From Bacillota bacterium (GTDB lineage Bacteria; Bacillota; Clostridia; Peptostreptococcales; Anaerovoracaceae), in NCBI GenBank assembly GCA_030530285.1, contig JAUMVD010000015.1:1-38834 (forward strand): a stretch of DNA of 38,834 nt, given 5' to 3'. Below the pieces are notes generated by a model. It was not told the DNA's origin and made no database searches. It saw only the letters and a list, made by a program, of their open reading frames with translations. Every line of letters starts with the position of its first letter. The stretch's first letter is position 1. Shown piece by piece: positions 7,274 through 14,221 of the stretch. The translations under genes were made by a program, and so were the position numbers.

Positions 7274-10200
7274 ATGGATAAATTCAGATTAAACATCAAC
7301 GGCAAGGAAGTTACGGGACTTCCGGGCCAGACGATTCTGGAAGTCGCCAGAGAAAATGATATCTTCATTCCGACTCTCTGCTACGATGAAAGAACCAGAA
7401 TATATGGTTCCTGCGGCATCTGCATGTGCGAGGTAGAAGGCAACCCTAAGCTTTGCAAAGCCTGCGCCACTGTGATCGCTCCGGGAATGGTAGTAAAAAC
7501 GAATACGGAGAGAGTTATCGAGTCCAGAAAGACGAATCTGGAGCTTTTGCTCTCCAATCATACGGGAGACTGCAGACCTCCATGCGTACTGGCTTGTCCG
7601 GCACACACGGACTGTCAGGGTTACGTGGGTCTGATCGCCAACGGCGAATATGAAGCGGCCCTGGAGCTGGTAAAGGATAAGATTCCTCTCCCTGCTTCAC
7701 TGGGTAGAGTTTGCCCGCATCCTTGTGAAGAGGAATGCAGACGCGGACTGATCGATGAACCGATTTCCATCCAGTGGTTAAAGAGATTCGTAGCTGATCA
7801 GGATCTGGGAGACGCAGAGCGCTTCCTCCCTGAAGTCGGCGAAGATACCGGCAAGAGAGTTGCCATCATCGGCGGCGGCCCGATGGGTCTGTCAGCGGCA
7901 TATTTCCTGAGACAGATCGGTCACGAGGTCACGGTATTCGAATCCATGCCAAAGGCAGGCGGTATGCTCCGCTACGGAATTCCTGAATACAGACTTCCAA
8001 AGGAAGTTCTGGACGATGAAATCATGACCATCGAAATGATGGGTGTAGACATCATCTGCGATACAAAAATCGGTGTCGATATTCCGTTTGAGACCATCAG
8101 AGACGAATACGATGCAGTACTGCTGGGTATCGGCGCATGGATCTCCACAGGCGTCGGATGTCCGGGCGAAGACGCTGACGGCGTGATCGGCGGTATCGAC
8201 TTCCTGAGAAAGGTCGTCAGAAACGAAACAATCGAGCTCGGCAAGAAAGTTGCCATCGTAGGCGGCGGCAACACAGCCATGGACGCCTGCAGAACTGCGG
8301 TCAGACTCGGTGCGGATGAAGTTTACAACATCTACAGAAGAACGAAGGACGAGATGCCTGCGGATATGGTCGAGATCGAAGAAGCCGAGGAAGAGGGCGT
8401 CATCTTCAAGAACCTGACGAACCCTCTGGAAATCGTCAAGGACGAAAACGGCCATGTCAAGGAAGTCATCCTGCAGTGCATGGAACTGGGCGAACCTGAT
8501 GAGTCAGGCAGACGCCGTCCTGTACCGATTGAAGGAAAGACAGAAACAATCGCTCTGGACAACGTGATCCTGGCAATCGGACAGGCTGTAGACGCCAGCA
8601 TATTCGACTGCGACAAGACCCGTAAGGGTGCTATCGCATACGATAAGGAAACATTCATGACCAGCATCCCTGGCGTATTTGCCGGTGGTGACTGCGGTAA
8701 CGATAAGATCAGCATCGCTGTTGAAGCCATCGCTGACGCCAAGAAGGCAGCAGAGGTCATCGACGCTTATCTGGATGGCGAAACCATCAGATACGAAGCA
8801 CCTTACTTCGTGACGAGGGATGATATCACAGAGGAGACATTCGAAGACAGAGAAAGAGAGTGCAGACCTGAAATGCCTCAGCTCACAGCAGAGCAGAGAA
8901 AGGGCAACTTCTCCGAGGTCATTCCTGACGGATACACTCCTGAAGAGGCAGAACAGGAAGCGCACAGATGTCTGGAATGCGGATGTCACGATTACTTCGA
9001 ATGTAAGCTCATCGATCTGGCTCACCAGTACGATGTCGAACCTTCAAGATTCGCCGGCGATAAGAACACCATCGAATACGAAGATGATCACCCGTTCATC
9101 GTCAGAGATCCGAACAAGTGCATCCTTTGCGGACTTTGCGTGAGAGTCTGTGACGAAGTCATGGGAATCGGCGCGCTGGGTCTGGTGCACAGAGGATTCG
9201 ATACTGTCGTCAAGCCGAACATGGAGAAGCCTCTGGCACAGTCAGGATGCGTATCCTGCGGACAGTGCGTCAGCGTTTGCCCGACAGGCGCTCTGCAGGA
9301 GAGAACCACCATGGTCAAGGAAGTTCCTCTGGATACGGTGGAAACGGATACCACATGCTCATACTGCTCCATCGGATGCAGCCTGAAGCTGGAAACATAC
9401 GGCGATATGCTCATCAAGGCCAACCCTGATAAGGAAGGCGTCGTGAACGCCGGTCTGGCCTGCGGCAAGGGCAAGTGGGGATTCGACTGCTCCATGCTGG
9501 AAGACAAGCTGGATGCTCCGCTCATCAAGGATGGCGATTCATTCAGAGAAGCGGATTATCACGAAGCCCTGACCCTGATTGCGAAGAGAATGCAGTCCGT
9601 AGCGGCCAAGTACAGCCACGACGAGATCGGTGTCGCGATTTCAGACAGATATACGAACGAAGAAGCGTACGCCATCAAGACAATGGCAGAGGCCATGGGC
9701 GCGAAGCTGTTCTCCATGAACAACAGAGCGAGCGGACTGAAGGATATACTGGGATTCGACGCGTCACCGAACACCATAGACGAACTGCTGAGCACGAACT
9801 TCATTCTGGCAGTCGGTTACAACGCGATCGACAATCCGATCATCCAGATCAAGATGAAGCAGGCGACAAACGCCGGAGCCAAACTGGCGCTGATCAATCC
9901 GGCAGGCTTCGAACAGCATCTGGCAGATGTCAGCAAGGAAGTTTATGCGGATGACCTGACATTCCTGAAGGAAGTCGCAAAGGCAATCATCGACGCCGGC
10001 AAGGGCAAGGATGTTGAGGGATATGATGATCTCGCAAAGGCTCTGGAAGGCGTTGCGGTCAGCGAAGATGCCAAGGAAATAGCAGATATGTATCTGGGCG
10101 CAAAGAAGGCCATGATCGTCTTCAACCAGAACCTGATCAGCGTTGACGCTGCCAAGCTCATTGCGGATATCGCGCTTCTCTCAGGACACATCGGAACACC

Positions 10201-10777
10201 GAGAGACGGAATCCTGCAGGTCAAGGCAAAGAACAATTCACAGGGCCTTGTCGATCTGGGCATCACAGAAGGCGCGGAAACTCTGGAAGGCCTGAAGGCG
10301 CTCCTGGTATTCGGAGAAGAGTTCGAATGCGACAGAGATGCGCTGGAGTTCCTGGCAGTATGTGATACGCACATGACTGCACTGGGAGCAAAGGCAGACG
10401 TAGTGATCCCAGGCACCGGATTCGCTTCCACAGACGGTACTTATACCAATACGGAGAGAAGACTCCAGCTGGTACAGGCGGCCATCGACGAAGACGTATA
10501 CTTCTCCAACTGGGAAGTAGCGGCGGCTATCGCGCACATCTTCGAAGTGGACTGTGATTGGGAAGACACGGATGACATCTCTGCTGAGATGGATGACTGT
10601 GTACCTACATACAAGTACGCTTACGTGGACGAAGTACTCGGCGGAGTGCTGAGCCCGGTAGACGCGAAGCTGGCAGTTGTCGAAGGCAACGTATTCGGAG
10701 ACAAACTGGAATGCACAGACAGCCTGATGAATGTTATCGCGGAAAGACTGCCTAAGATGGCAAATCCGACAGATTAA
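7274..10777 (+). CDS. Ferredoxin / GltD-like / degenerate NuoG-FdhA fusion subunit (StnC-like)
   Basis: This 1167-residue fusion probably carries the NADP-reactive module. Residues 1-90 are a NuoG-like [2Fe-2S] ferredoxin (Cys36, Cys47, Cys50, Cys64). Residues 95-540 are GltD/NfnB-like: a cysteine-rich helical part (Cys100-Cys155), FAD motif VAIIGGGPMG (about 196-205), second nucleotide motif VAIVGGGNTAMDA (about 325), and a GGDCGND FAD loop near 470. Residues 610-675 hold two [4Fe-4S] motifs (Cys616/619/622/626 and Cys659/662/665/669). Residues 690-1150 resemble molybdopterin oxidoreductases, with an intact [4Fe-4S] set (Cys695, Cys698, Cys702, Cys730). Where formate dehydrogenases have their Mo-ligating Cys or Sec, the sequence reads SMNNRASGLKD, with neither, so this domain is probably structural as in NuoG. 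The operon fits NADH + reduced ferredoxin + NADP+ transhydrogenation. Confidence 0.85.
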   Translation: MDKFRLNINGKEVTGLPGQTILEVARENDIFIPTLCYDERTRIYGSCGICMCEVEGNPKLCKACATVIAPGMVVKTNTERVIESRKTNLELLLSNHTGDCRPPCVLACPAHTDCQGYVGLIANGEYEAALELVKDKIPLPASLGRVCPHPCEEECRRGLIDEPISIQWLKRFVADQDLGDAERFLPEVGEDTGKRVAIIGGGPMGLSAAYFLRQIGHEVTVFESMPKAGGMLRYGIPEYRLPKEVLDDEIMTIEMMGVDIICDTKIGVDIPFETIRDEYDAVLLGIGAWISTGVGCPGEDADGVIGGIDFLRKVVRNETIELGKKVAIVGGGNTAMDACRTAVRLGADEVYNIYRRTKDEMPADMVEIEEAEEEGVIFKNLTNPLEIVKDENGHVKEVILQCMELGEPDESGRRRPVPIEGKTETIALDNVILAIGQAVDASIFDCDKTRKGAIAYDKETFMTSIPGVFAGGDCGNDKISIAVEAIADAKKAAEVIDAYLDGETIRYEAPYFVTRDDITEETFEDRERECRPEMPQLTAEQRKGNFSEVIPDGYTPEEAEQEAHRCLECGCHDYFECKLIDLAHQYDVEPSRFAGDKNTIEYEDDHPFIVRDPNKCILCGLCVRVCDEVMGIGALGLVHRGFDTVVKPNMEKPLAQSGCVSCGQCVSVCPTGALQERTTMVKEVPLDTVETDTTCSYCSIGCSLKLETYGDMLIKANPDKEGVVNAGLACGKGKWGFDCSMLEDKLDAPLIKDGDSFREADYHEALTLIAKRMQSVAAKYSHDEIGVAISDRYTNEEAYAIKTMAEAMGAKLFSMNNRASGLKDILGFDASPNTIDELLSTNFILAVGYNAIDNPIIQIKMKQATNAGAKLALINPAGFEQHLADVSKEVYADDLTFLKEVAKAIIDAGKGKDVEGYDDLAKALEGVAVSEDAKEIADMYLGAKKAMIVFNQNLISVDAAKLIADIALLSGHIGTPRDGILQVKAKNNSQGLVDLGITEGAETLEGLKALLVFGEEFECDRDALEFLAVCDTHMTALGAKADVVIPGTGFASTDGTYTNTERRLQLVQAAIDEDVYFSNWEVAAAIAHIFEVDCDWEDTDDISAEMDDCVPTYKYAYVDEVLGGVLSPVDAKLAVVEGNVFGDKLECTDSLMNVIAERLPKMANPTD

Positions 10778-10813
10778 ATTCTAAAGGAAACCATATTTGA
10801 TAGAACGTTGAAG

Positions 10814-10847
10814 AGAGCTGCCGATTGCTCGGCAGCTCTTTGTGTTT
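10814..10847 (+). terminator. Terminator of the transhydrogenase operon
   Basis: AGAGCTGCCGA (10814-10824) pairs perfectly with TCGGCAGCTCT (10829-10839) across the loop TTGC, followed by a T-rich tract broken by G (TTGTGTTT). Confidence 0.85.
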
Positions 10848-10909
10848 GCAGAAATATATTCACTATTGCATCAATTAGCTTGTCTGCAATAGATGCTTTC
10901 CGGTAAATA

Positions 10910-10918
10910 TGGTATACT
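10910..10918 (+). promoter_or_regulatory. Extended -10 promoter element for the GntP-family gene
   Basis: TGG followed by TATACT (10913-10918) is a TGn-extended -10. No -35 is recognisable at 16-18 nt spacing. The predicted start near 10925 leaves only about 12 nt of leader containing GGAGG (10926-10930). Confidence 0.55.
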
Positions 10919-10936
10919 CTAGGTCGGAGGTTTAGC

Positions 10937-12244
10937 ATGACTACAACAGTACTGATTTCCGGTCTGGGCGTGATCATCGCGCTGGCCGGTATGGCCGTGT
11001 TGATTTTTAAGAGAATATCACCGATCATTATCGGACCGCTGGCAGCCATATTTGTATGTGTGACCAGCCAGATGAATGTGTTCGAGGGAACGACGCAGAC
11101 ATACCTGGAGGGAGTCGCGGGGTTTTTCTCGTCCTATTTCTTTATTTTCCTGCTGGGCAATATATTCGGAAACATCTATCAGAATTCCGGAGCAGCCGGC
11201 AAGATCGGGATCATGATCTCTCATGTGTTCGGCGCCAAGCGCTGTATGCTGGCCTGTCTGATTTCGGCTGCCATACTCAGTTATGGGGGCATCAACAGTT
11301 TCGTTATCATCTTTGCCGTTTATCCAATAGCGCTGAAGATGTTTGAGGAAGCCGATCTGCCGACCTATCTGCTGCCGGGCATCGTGTGCGGCGGCATGTG
11401 GACCTTTGCCATGACAGGACCCTTCACGCCGCAGATTCCGAACGTGGTCTCCATGCAGTACCTGGGGACACCTGCCTACGCGGGACTTTTGCCGGGTCTT
11501 GCCGGAGCTGTTGCACAGGTGATCTGTATCGTTCTCTTCATGAATCACTGCGGTAAACGCGCCAAGGCACGGGGAGAGCATTTCGTTTGGCCGGAAAAGG
11601 TCAAGAGAGTAGACGAAGAAACTGACGCGCCGTCGGGAATCCTTTCCGTGATTCCGATTCTGGCGGTTTTGATCATCTTCAACCTGACAGAACTGGATAT
11701 TACGATCTGTCTGCTGATAGGCATACTGCTGGCGCTGGGACTATTTTGGAAGCATCTGCCTAAGAGTGAGATGCTCAGCATGTTCAACTCTGCAGCCACG
11801 TCATCCATACTGGTCATCATAAACACGGCAGTCATCGTAGGATTCGGTGCAGTGGTGAAGGGGACGCCTTTCTATGCCTTTGCGACGGAGGTCCTCATGG
11901 GATCCGACGCGAATCCATACGTGGTGGCGGCTTGCGGAGCGAATATCTTCGCCGGTATTCTGGGATCGGCGTCAGGCGGCATCGCGTTGATGTACGAGAC
12001 GCTGAGCGACACATTCATGGACTACGCGGCGCAGGGGTACAATCTGGAATTCATTCACAGGCTCTGCGCGGACGGTTCCGGCGGTCTGGATTCACTGCCG
12101 TGGAACGGATCCATCGTATCGGTGTTCGCAATCTGCAATACGACACATAAACTTTCTTATAAATACAATTTCGTGACATGTCTGGTGGTGCCGATCGCGT
12201 GCACTTTCCTGATCGCGCTGCCGATATGTATCATATTCGGTTAA
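10937..12244 (+). CDS. GntP-family carboxylate/hydroxyacid permease
   Basis: This 435-residue membrane protein of about 11-12 helices resembles the GntP/gluconate:H+ symporter family and related short-chain hydroxyacid permeases. Family-like segments include the glycine-rich membrane stretches GNIFGNIYQNSGAAGKIG and LPGIVCGGMWTFAMTGPFTPQIPN, and a C-terminal GSASGGIALMYETL. The following gene is a CoA-transferase 23 bp downstream. The pair therefore suggests uptake of a short-chain acid (acetoacetate, hydroxybutyrate, lactate or propionate are candidates) followed by activation to its CoA thioester. The substrate is inference. Start ATG 10937 has GGAGG 6 nt upstream. Confidence 0.8.
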   Translation: MTTTVLISGLGVIIALAGMAVLIFKRISPIIIGPLAAIFVCVTSQMNVFEGTTQTYLEGVAGFFSSYFFIFLLGNIFGNIYQNSGAAGKIGIMISHVFGAKRCMLACLISAAILSYGGINSFVIIFAVYPIALKMFEEADLPTYLLPGIVCGGMWTFAMTGPFTPQIPNVVSMQYLGTPAYAGLLPGLAGAVAQVICIVLFMNHCGKRAKARGEHFVWPEKVKRVDEETDAPSGILSVIPILAVLIIFNLTELDITICLLIGILLALGLFWKHLPKSEMLSMFNSAATSSILVIINTAVIVGFGAVVKGTPFYAFATEVLMGSDANPYVVAACGANIFAGILGSASGGIALMYETLSDTFMDYAAQGYNLEFIHRLCADGSGGLDSLPWNGSIVSVFAICNTTHKLSYKYNFVTCLVVPIACTFLIALPICIIFG

Positions 12245-12267
12245 CGTTTACAGAATCGAGGTTTTGA

Positions 12268-13878
12268 TTGGCTAGTTTCATTACAGCAAAAGAAGCGGCT
12301 CAGCGCATCGAAGATCGCTGGACCGTTGGAATAGATGCGTTTATAGGCTTTTGCCTTGCGGACGATATACTGGGAGAGATAGAGGATAGATTCGTGACTA
12401 CCGGCCATCCTCGGGCCCTGTCGGTTCTCAATGTGGCCGGCATCGGCGGAGACGGCAAAGGCCGCGGAATCAATCACTTCGCCCACAAAGGACTGATGAG
12501 GCGTTTTCTCTGCAGCAATCTGTCTCTGGCGAATAAGATGTATCCGCTGATTATGGACAATCAGGTGCCGACGTACATGATTCCTCAGGGAGTACTGTCT
12601 CACATGATGAGATCCGTGGCATCAGGCATGCCGGGCGTGATTACCCGGGTGGGGATGAAGACCTTCGTGGATCCGAGGGTAGACGGCGGCATGATCAATG
12701 ACGCTGCCAGAACTATTCCTGAGGAAGACGCATACCATGTAGAGGTCATTGAGATAAAGGGAGAGGAATTTCTCTTTTACCCGTCGGTGCCCCTTGATGC
12801 GTGCATCATCAAAGGCTCCTATGCGGACGAAGACGGCAACATCTCCATCGAAAAGGAAGCAATCCATATCGAACAGTTCGAGATGGCAGCCGCAACCAGA
12901 AACGCGGGGGGCAAGGTTTTCGTACAGGTAGACGCGGTGGTTCCGGAAGGTTCCATACATCCGCAAAAAGTCGCCGTACCCGCAAACATGGTGGACTACG
13001 TCATCGTGGGCAAACCGGAAAACACAGGGCAGCATTTTATCGAGGAATTCCAGGATCCGGATACCGGCTTGTTTAAGCCGCTGGCGACGTGGTGCGGTGA
13101 TGAACGGATCCATCTGGAAGAAATGAAGCCGATGGAATTCGGACTGAGCAAGATCATCTGCAGGAGGGGACTCTTCGAGATACATAAAGGCGACTTCATC
13201 AATCTGGGAATCGGCATATCCATGGACGTATCTGCTGTTCTCAACGAGGAGGGCAGGATCGATGAGATATCATCCAGCGTAGAGTCCGGGATCGTCGGAG
13301 GCGTACCGGCTCCGGGAATCGCTACGGGCGCGGCGTACAATCCGGCCGCGATACTGAAACAGCCTGACATATTCGATTTTTATGACGGCGGAGGCATTGA
13401 CTTCGCGGCGCTGGGCGCTGCTGAGATAGACCGTTTCGGCAACGTGAATGTCTCCAGATTCGCGGGCAAAGTCACCGGCCCCGGCGGGTTTATCAACATC
13501 TCCCAGGGAGCGAAGACCGTCTGCTTCATGGGGACATTTAAAGCAGGACTCACCGGCTCGGACATACGGATCGAAGACGGCAAACTCAACATCGTAAAGG
13601 ACGGCAAGTACAAGAAGTTCGTCAACAAAGTCGATCACATCACCTTCTCCGGGGAAAACTCTCTGGATCAGGGAAAACAAAAGATTTTTTACATCACCGA
13701 GCGTGCCGTATTCCGACTGACGAGGGCAGGCATGGAGCTCATAGAAATCGCACCGGGCGTTGATCTTCAGCGCGATGTACTGGATCAGATGGAGTTTACG
13801 CCGATCATTTCGGACGATCTGAAACGGATGGATGAGCGCTTATTCCGACCGGATAAGATGAACATAGAATTAAAGTAA
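12268..13878 (+). CDS. Acetate/propionate-type family I CoA-transferase (fused alpha-beta)
   Basis: This 536-residue protein transfers CoA between an acyl-CoA and a free carboxylate. The alpha-like half (1 to about 270) has the Gly-rich NVAGIGGDGKGRGINHFA segment. The beta-like half has NLGIGISMDVS and the active-site ESGIVGGVP, in which Glu339 is the expected nucleophile that forms the glutamyl-CoA intermediate. Length matches single-chain propionate CoA-transferase/YdiF rather than split acetoacetate enzymes. The start is TTG 12268, with CGAGG 6 nt upstream; no ATG or GTG in frame fits the conserved N-terminus. It probably forms an operon with the upstream permease. A hairpin at 13885-13910 follows the stop. 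Confidence 0.9.
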   Translation: MASFITAKEAAQRIEDRWTVGIDAFIGFCLADDILGEIEDRFVTTGHPRALSVLNVAGIGGDGKGRGINHFAHKGLMRRFLCSNLSLANKMYPLIMDNQVPTYMIPQGVLSHMMRSVASGMPGVITRVGMKTFVDPRVDGGMINDAARTIPEEDAYHVEVIEIKGEEFLFYPSVPLDACIIKGSYADEDGNISIEKEAIHIEQFEMAAATRNAGGKVFVQVDAVVPEGSIHPQKVAVPANMVDYVIVGKPENTGQHFIEEFQDPDTGLFKPLATWCGDERIHLEEMKPMEFGLSKIICRRGLFEIHKGDFINLGIGISMDVSAVLNEEGRIDEISSSVESGIVGGVPAPGIATGAAYNPAAILKQPDIFDFYDGGGIDFAALGAAEIDRFGNVNVSRFAGKVTGPGGFINISQGAKTVCFMGTFKAGLTGSDIRIEDGKLNIVKDGKYKKFVNKVDHITFSGENSLDQGKQKIFYITERAVFRLTRAGMELIEIAPGVDLQRDVLDQMEFTPIISDDLKRMDERLFRPDKMNIELK

Positions 13879-13884
13879 CATAGA

Positions 13885-13910
13885 CCGACCCGGGAGGGCT
13901 TGTCCCGGAT
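13885..13910 (-). terminator. Terminator-like hairpin of the small-peptide mRNA
   Basis: On the minus strand GATCCGGGA pairs with TCCCGGGTC (9 bp, one G-U) around the loop CAAGCCC. The core CCGGGAGGGCTTGTCCCGG (13890-13908, plus strand) recurs exactly at 14181-14199 in the predicted antisense RNA, so the two loops are fully complementary. The U tract here is poor (GGTCTATG), so it may be a processed or stabilising 3' end. It can also fold on the plus strand after the CoA-transferase gene. Confidence 0.6.
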
Positions 13911-13925
13911 CAGATAGGCTGGTTG

Positions 13926-14015
13926 CTACTTTTTATCTCTGCCCAGCCATTTGCAAATGTAGTAGGCGGCTACGCTTGCTGCGACAGAGTATAGAAACAT
14001 TATTATGAAAGGCAT
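13926..14015 (-). CDS. 29-residue membrane peptide, putative type I toxin
   Basis: The ORF ATG (14015) to TAG (13926) encodes MPFIIMFLYSVAAS...YYICKWL-GRDKK: one hydrophobic helix of about 20 residues, then a Trp/Lys interface and a charged tail, the architecture of small pore-forming or membrane-disrupting toxins. It has a strong SD (GGAGGT, 14028-14023) 7 nt from the ATG and its own promoter (14063-14091). It also has a 3' hairpin and a divergent small RNA complementary to its start region. I have the impression that peptides with a YYICKWL-like motif recur unannotated in Clostridia, but I cannot check. It is unlike Fst, TxpA or BsrG in sequence. The coding evidence is good; toxicity is inference. 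Alternatives are a holin-like or regulatory peptide. Confidence 0.75.
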   Translation of the reverse strand: MPFIIMFLYSVAASVAAYYICKWLGRDKK

Positions 14016-14023
14016 GTCATTCA
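13997..14023. repeat. Copy 1 of start-region repeat (within the peptide gene)
   Basis: ACATTATTATGAA (13997-14009) and TGTCATTCA (14015-14023) recur at 14150-14162 and 14166-14174 with a 5-nt versus 3-nt spacer. This copy is antisense to the peptide's first six codons, the first base of its start codon and the SD edge. Confidence 0.85.
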
Positions 14024-14062
14024 CCTCCTTCCTGTTGCCAGTATGGAGGTAGCAACAAACAA

Positions 14063-14091
14063 AACATACCATAACTGGAAATAAATGTCAA
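14063..14091 (-). promoter_or_regulatory. Promoter of the small-peptide gene
   Basis: Minus strand: TTGACA (14091-14086), a 17-nt spacer ending in TGG, and TATGTT (14068-14063). A perfect -35 with a TGn-extended -10 puts the start at about 14056, giving a 40-nt leader. Its -35 and that of the divergent RNA promoter form the inverted repeat TGTCAAT/ATTGACA. Confidence 0.8.
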
Positions 14092-14107
14092 TTCTCCGTG
14101 TATGTTA

Positions 14108-14135
14108 TTGACACGCCTGTATTAAATGCTATAAT
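14108..14135 (+). promoter_or_regulatory. Very strong promoter of the antisense small RNA
   Basis: TTGACA (14108-14113), a 16-nt spacer and TATAAT (14130-14135) preceded by TGC: both hexamers are perfect and the -10 is extended. It is the best promoter in the window, yet it has no protein-coding gene downstream on its strand, only a terminator about 65 nt on. Confidence 0.88.
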
Positions 14136-14149
14136 TGTTTTAGGCGAAC

Positions 14150-14174
14150 ACATTATTATGAAGTGTGTCATTCA
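14150..14174. repeat. Copy 2 of start-region repeat (within the antisense RNA)
   Basis: ACATTATTATGAA, then GTG, then TGTCATTCA: a slightly shortened copy of 13997-14023 in the same orientation, and the basis of complementarity between the small RNA and the peptide mRNA. Confidence 0.85.
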
Positions 14175-14204
14175 AAAAAACCGGGAGGGCTTGTCCCGGT
14201 TTTT
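14174..14204. terminator. Bidirectional terminator of the antisense RNA and the LarA-like gene
   Basis: AAAAACCGGGA (14176-14186) pairs with TCCCGGTTTTT (14194-14204) around the 7-nt loop GGGCTTG. A seven-base A tract on the left gives a U tract for the minus-strand gene ending at 14222. Confidence 0.92.
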
Positions 14205-14221
14205 ACTTATGAATAACCAGA

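Larger units (their letters stand above)
13922..14056 (-). repeat. Inverted repeat joining the 5' and 3' ends of the peptide mRNA
   Basis: GTTGCTAC (13922-13929, plus strand, spanning the peptide stop codon) and GTAGCAAC (14049-14056) are perfect reverse complements. In the minus-strand mRNA this allows 8 bp between the predicted first nucleotides (start about 14056) and the stop-codon region. Immediately inside the 5' arm, ACCTCC (minus strand 14050-14045) is the exact complement of the GGAGGT SD (14028-14023). Such end-to-end pairing and SD masking keep full-length hok- and AapA-type toxin mRNAs silent. Confidence 0.6.
14142..14204 (+). ncRNA. Predicted 63-nt antisense RNA (putative type I antitoxin)
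   Basis: It is bounded by a consensus promoter and a strong intrinsic terminator. The 5' half can form a hairpin, ACACA (14148-14152) with TGTGT (14164-14168), exposing UUAUUAUGAAG. Three blocks are exact antisense to the divergent peptide mRNA: 14150-14162 (13 nt, codons 2-6), 14166-14174 (9 nt, SD edge to the start codon) and 14181-14199 (19 nt, the terminator hairpin). Altogether 41 of 63 nt are complementary. Pairing would cover the ribosome-binding region, so the RNA is expected to block translation of the peptide or trigger its mRNA's decay. The divergent, non-overlapping arrangement with short complementarity recalls zor-orz and shoB-ohsC, and the paired terminator loops recall the enterococcal par (fst) module. 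Confidence 0.78.

Noticed and set aside
9356..10777. Active formate dehydrogenase domain at the end of the large transhydrogenase subunit.
   Set aside because: The position of the Mo-ligating Cys/Sec is occupied by non-ligand residues (SMNNRASGL), and there is no in-frame TGA suggesting selenocysteine.
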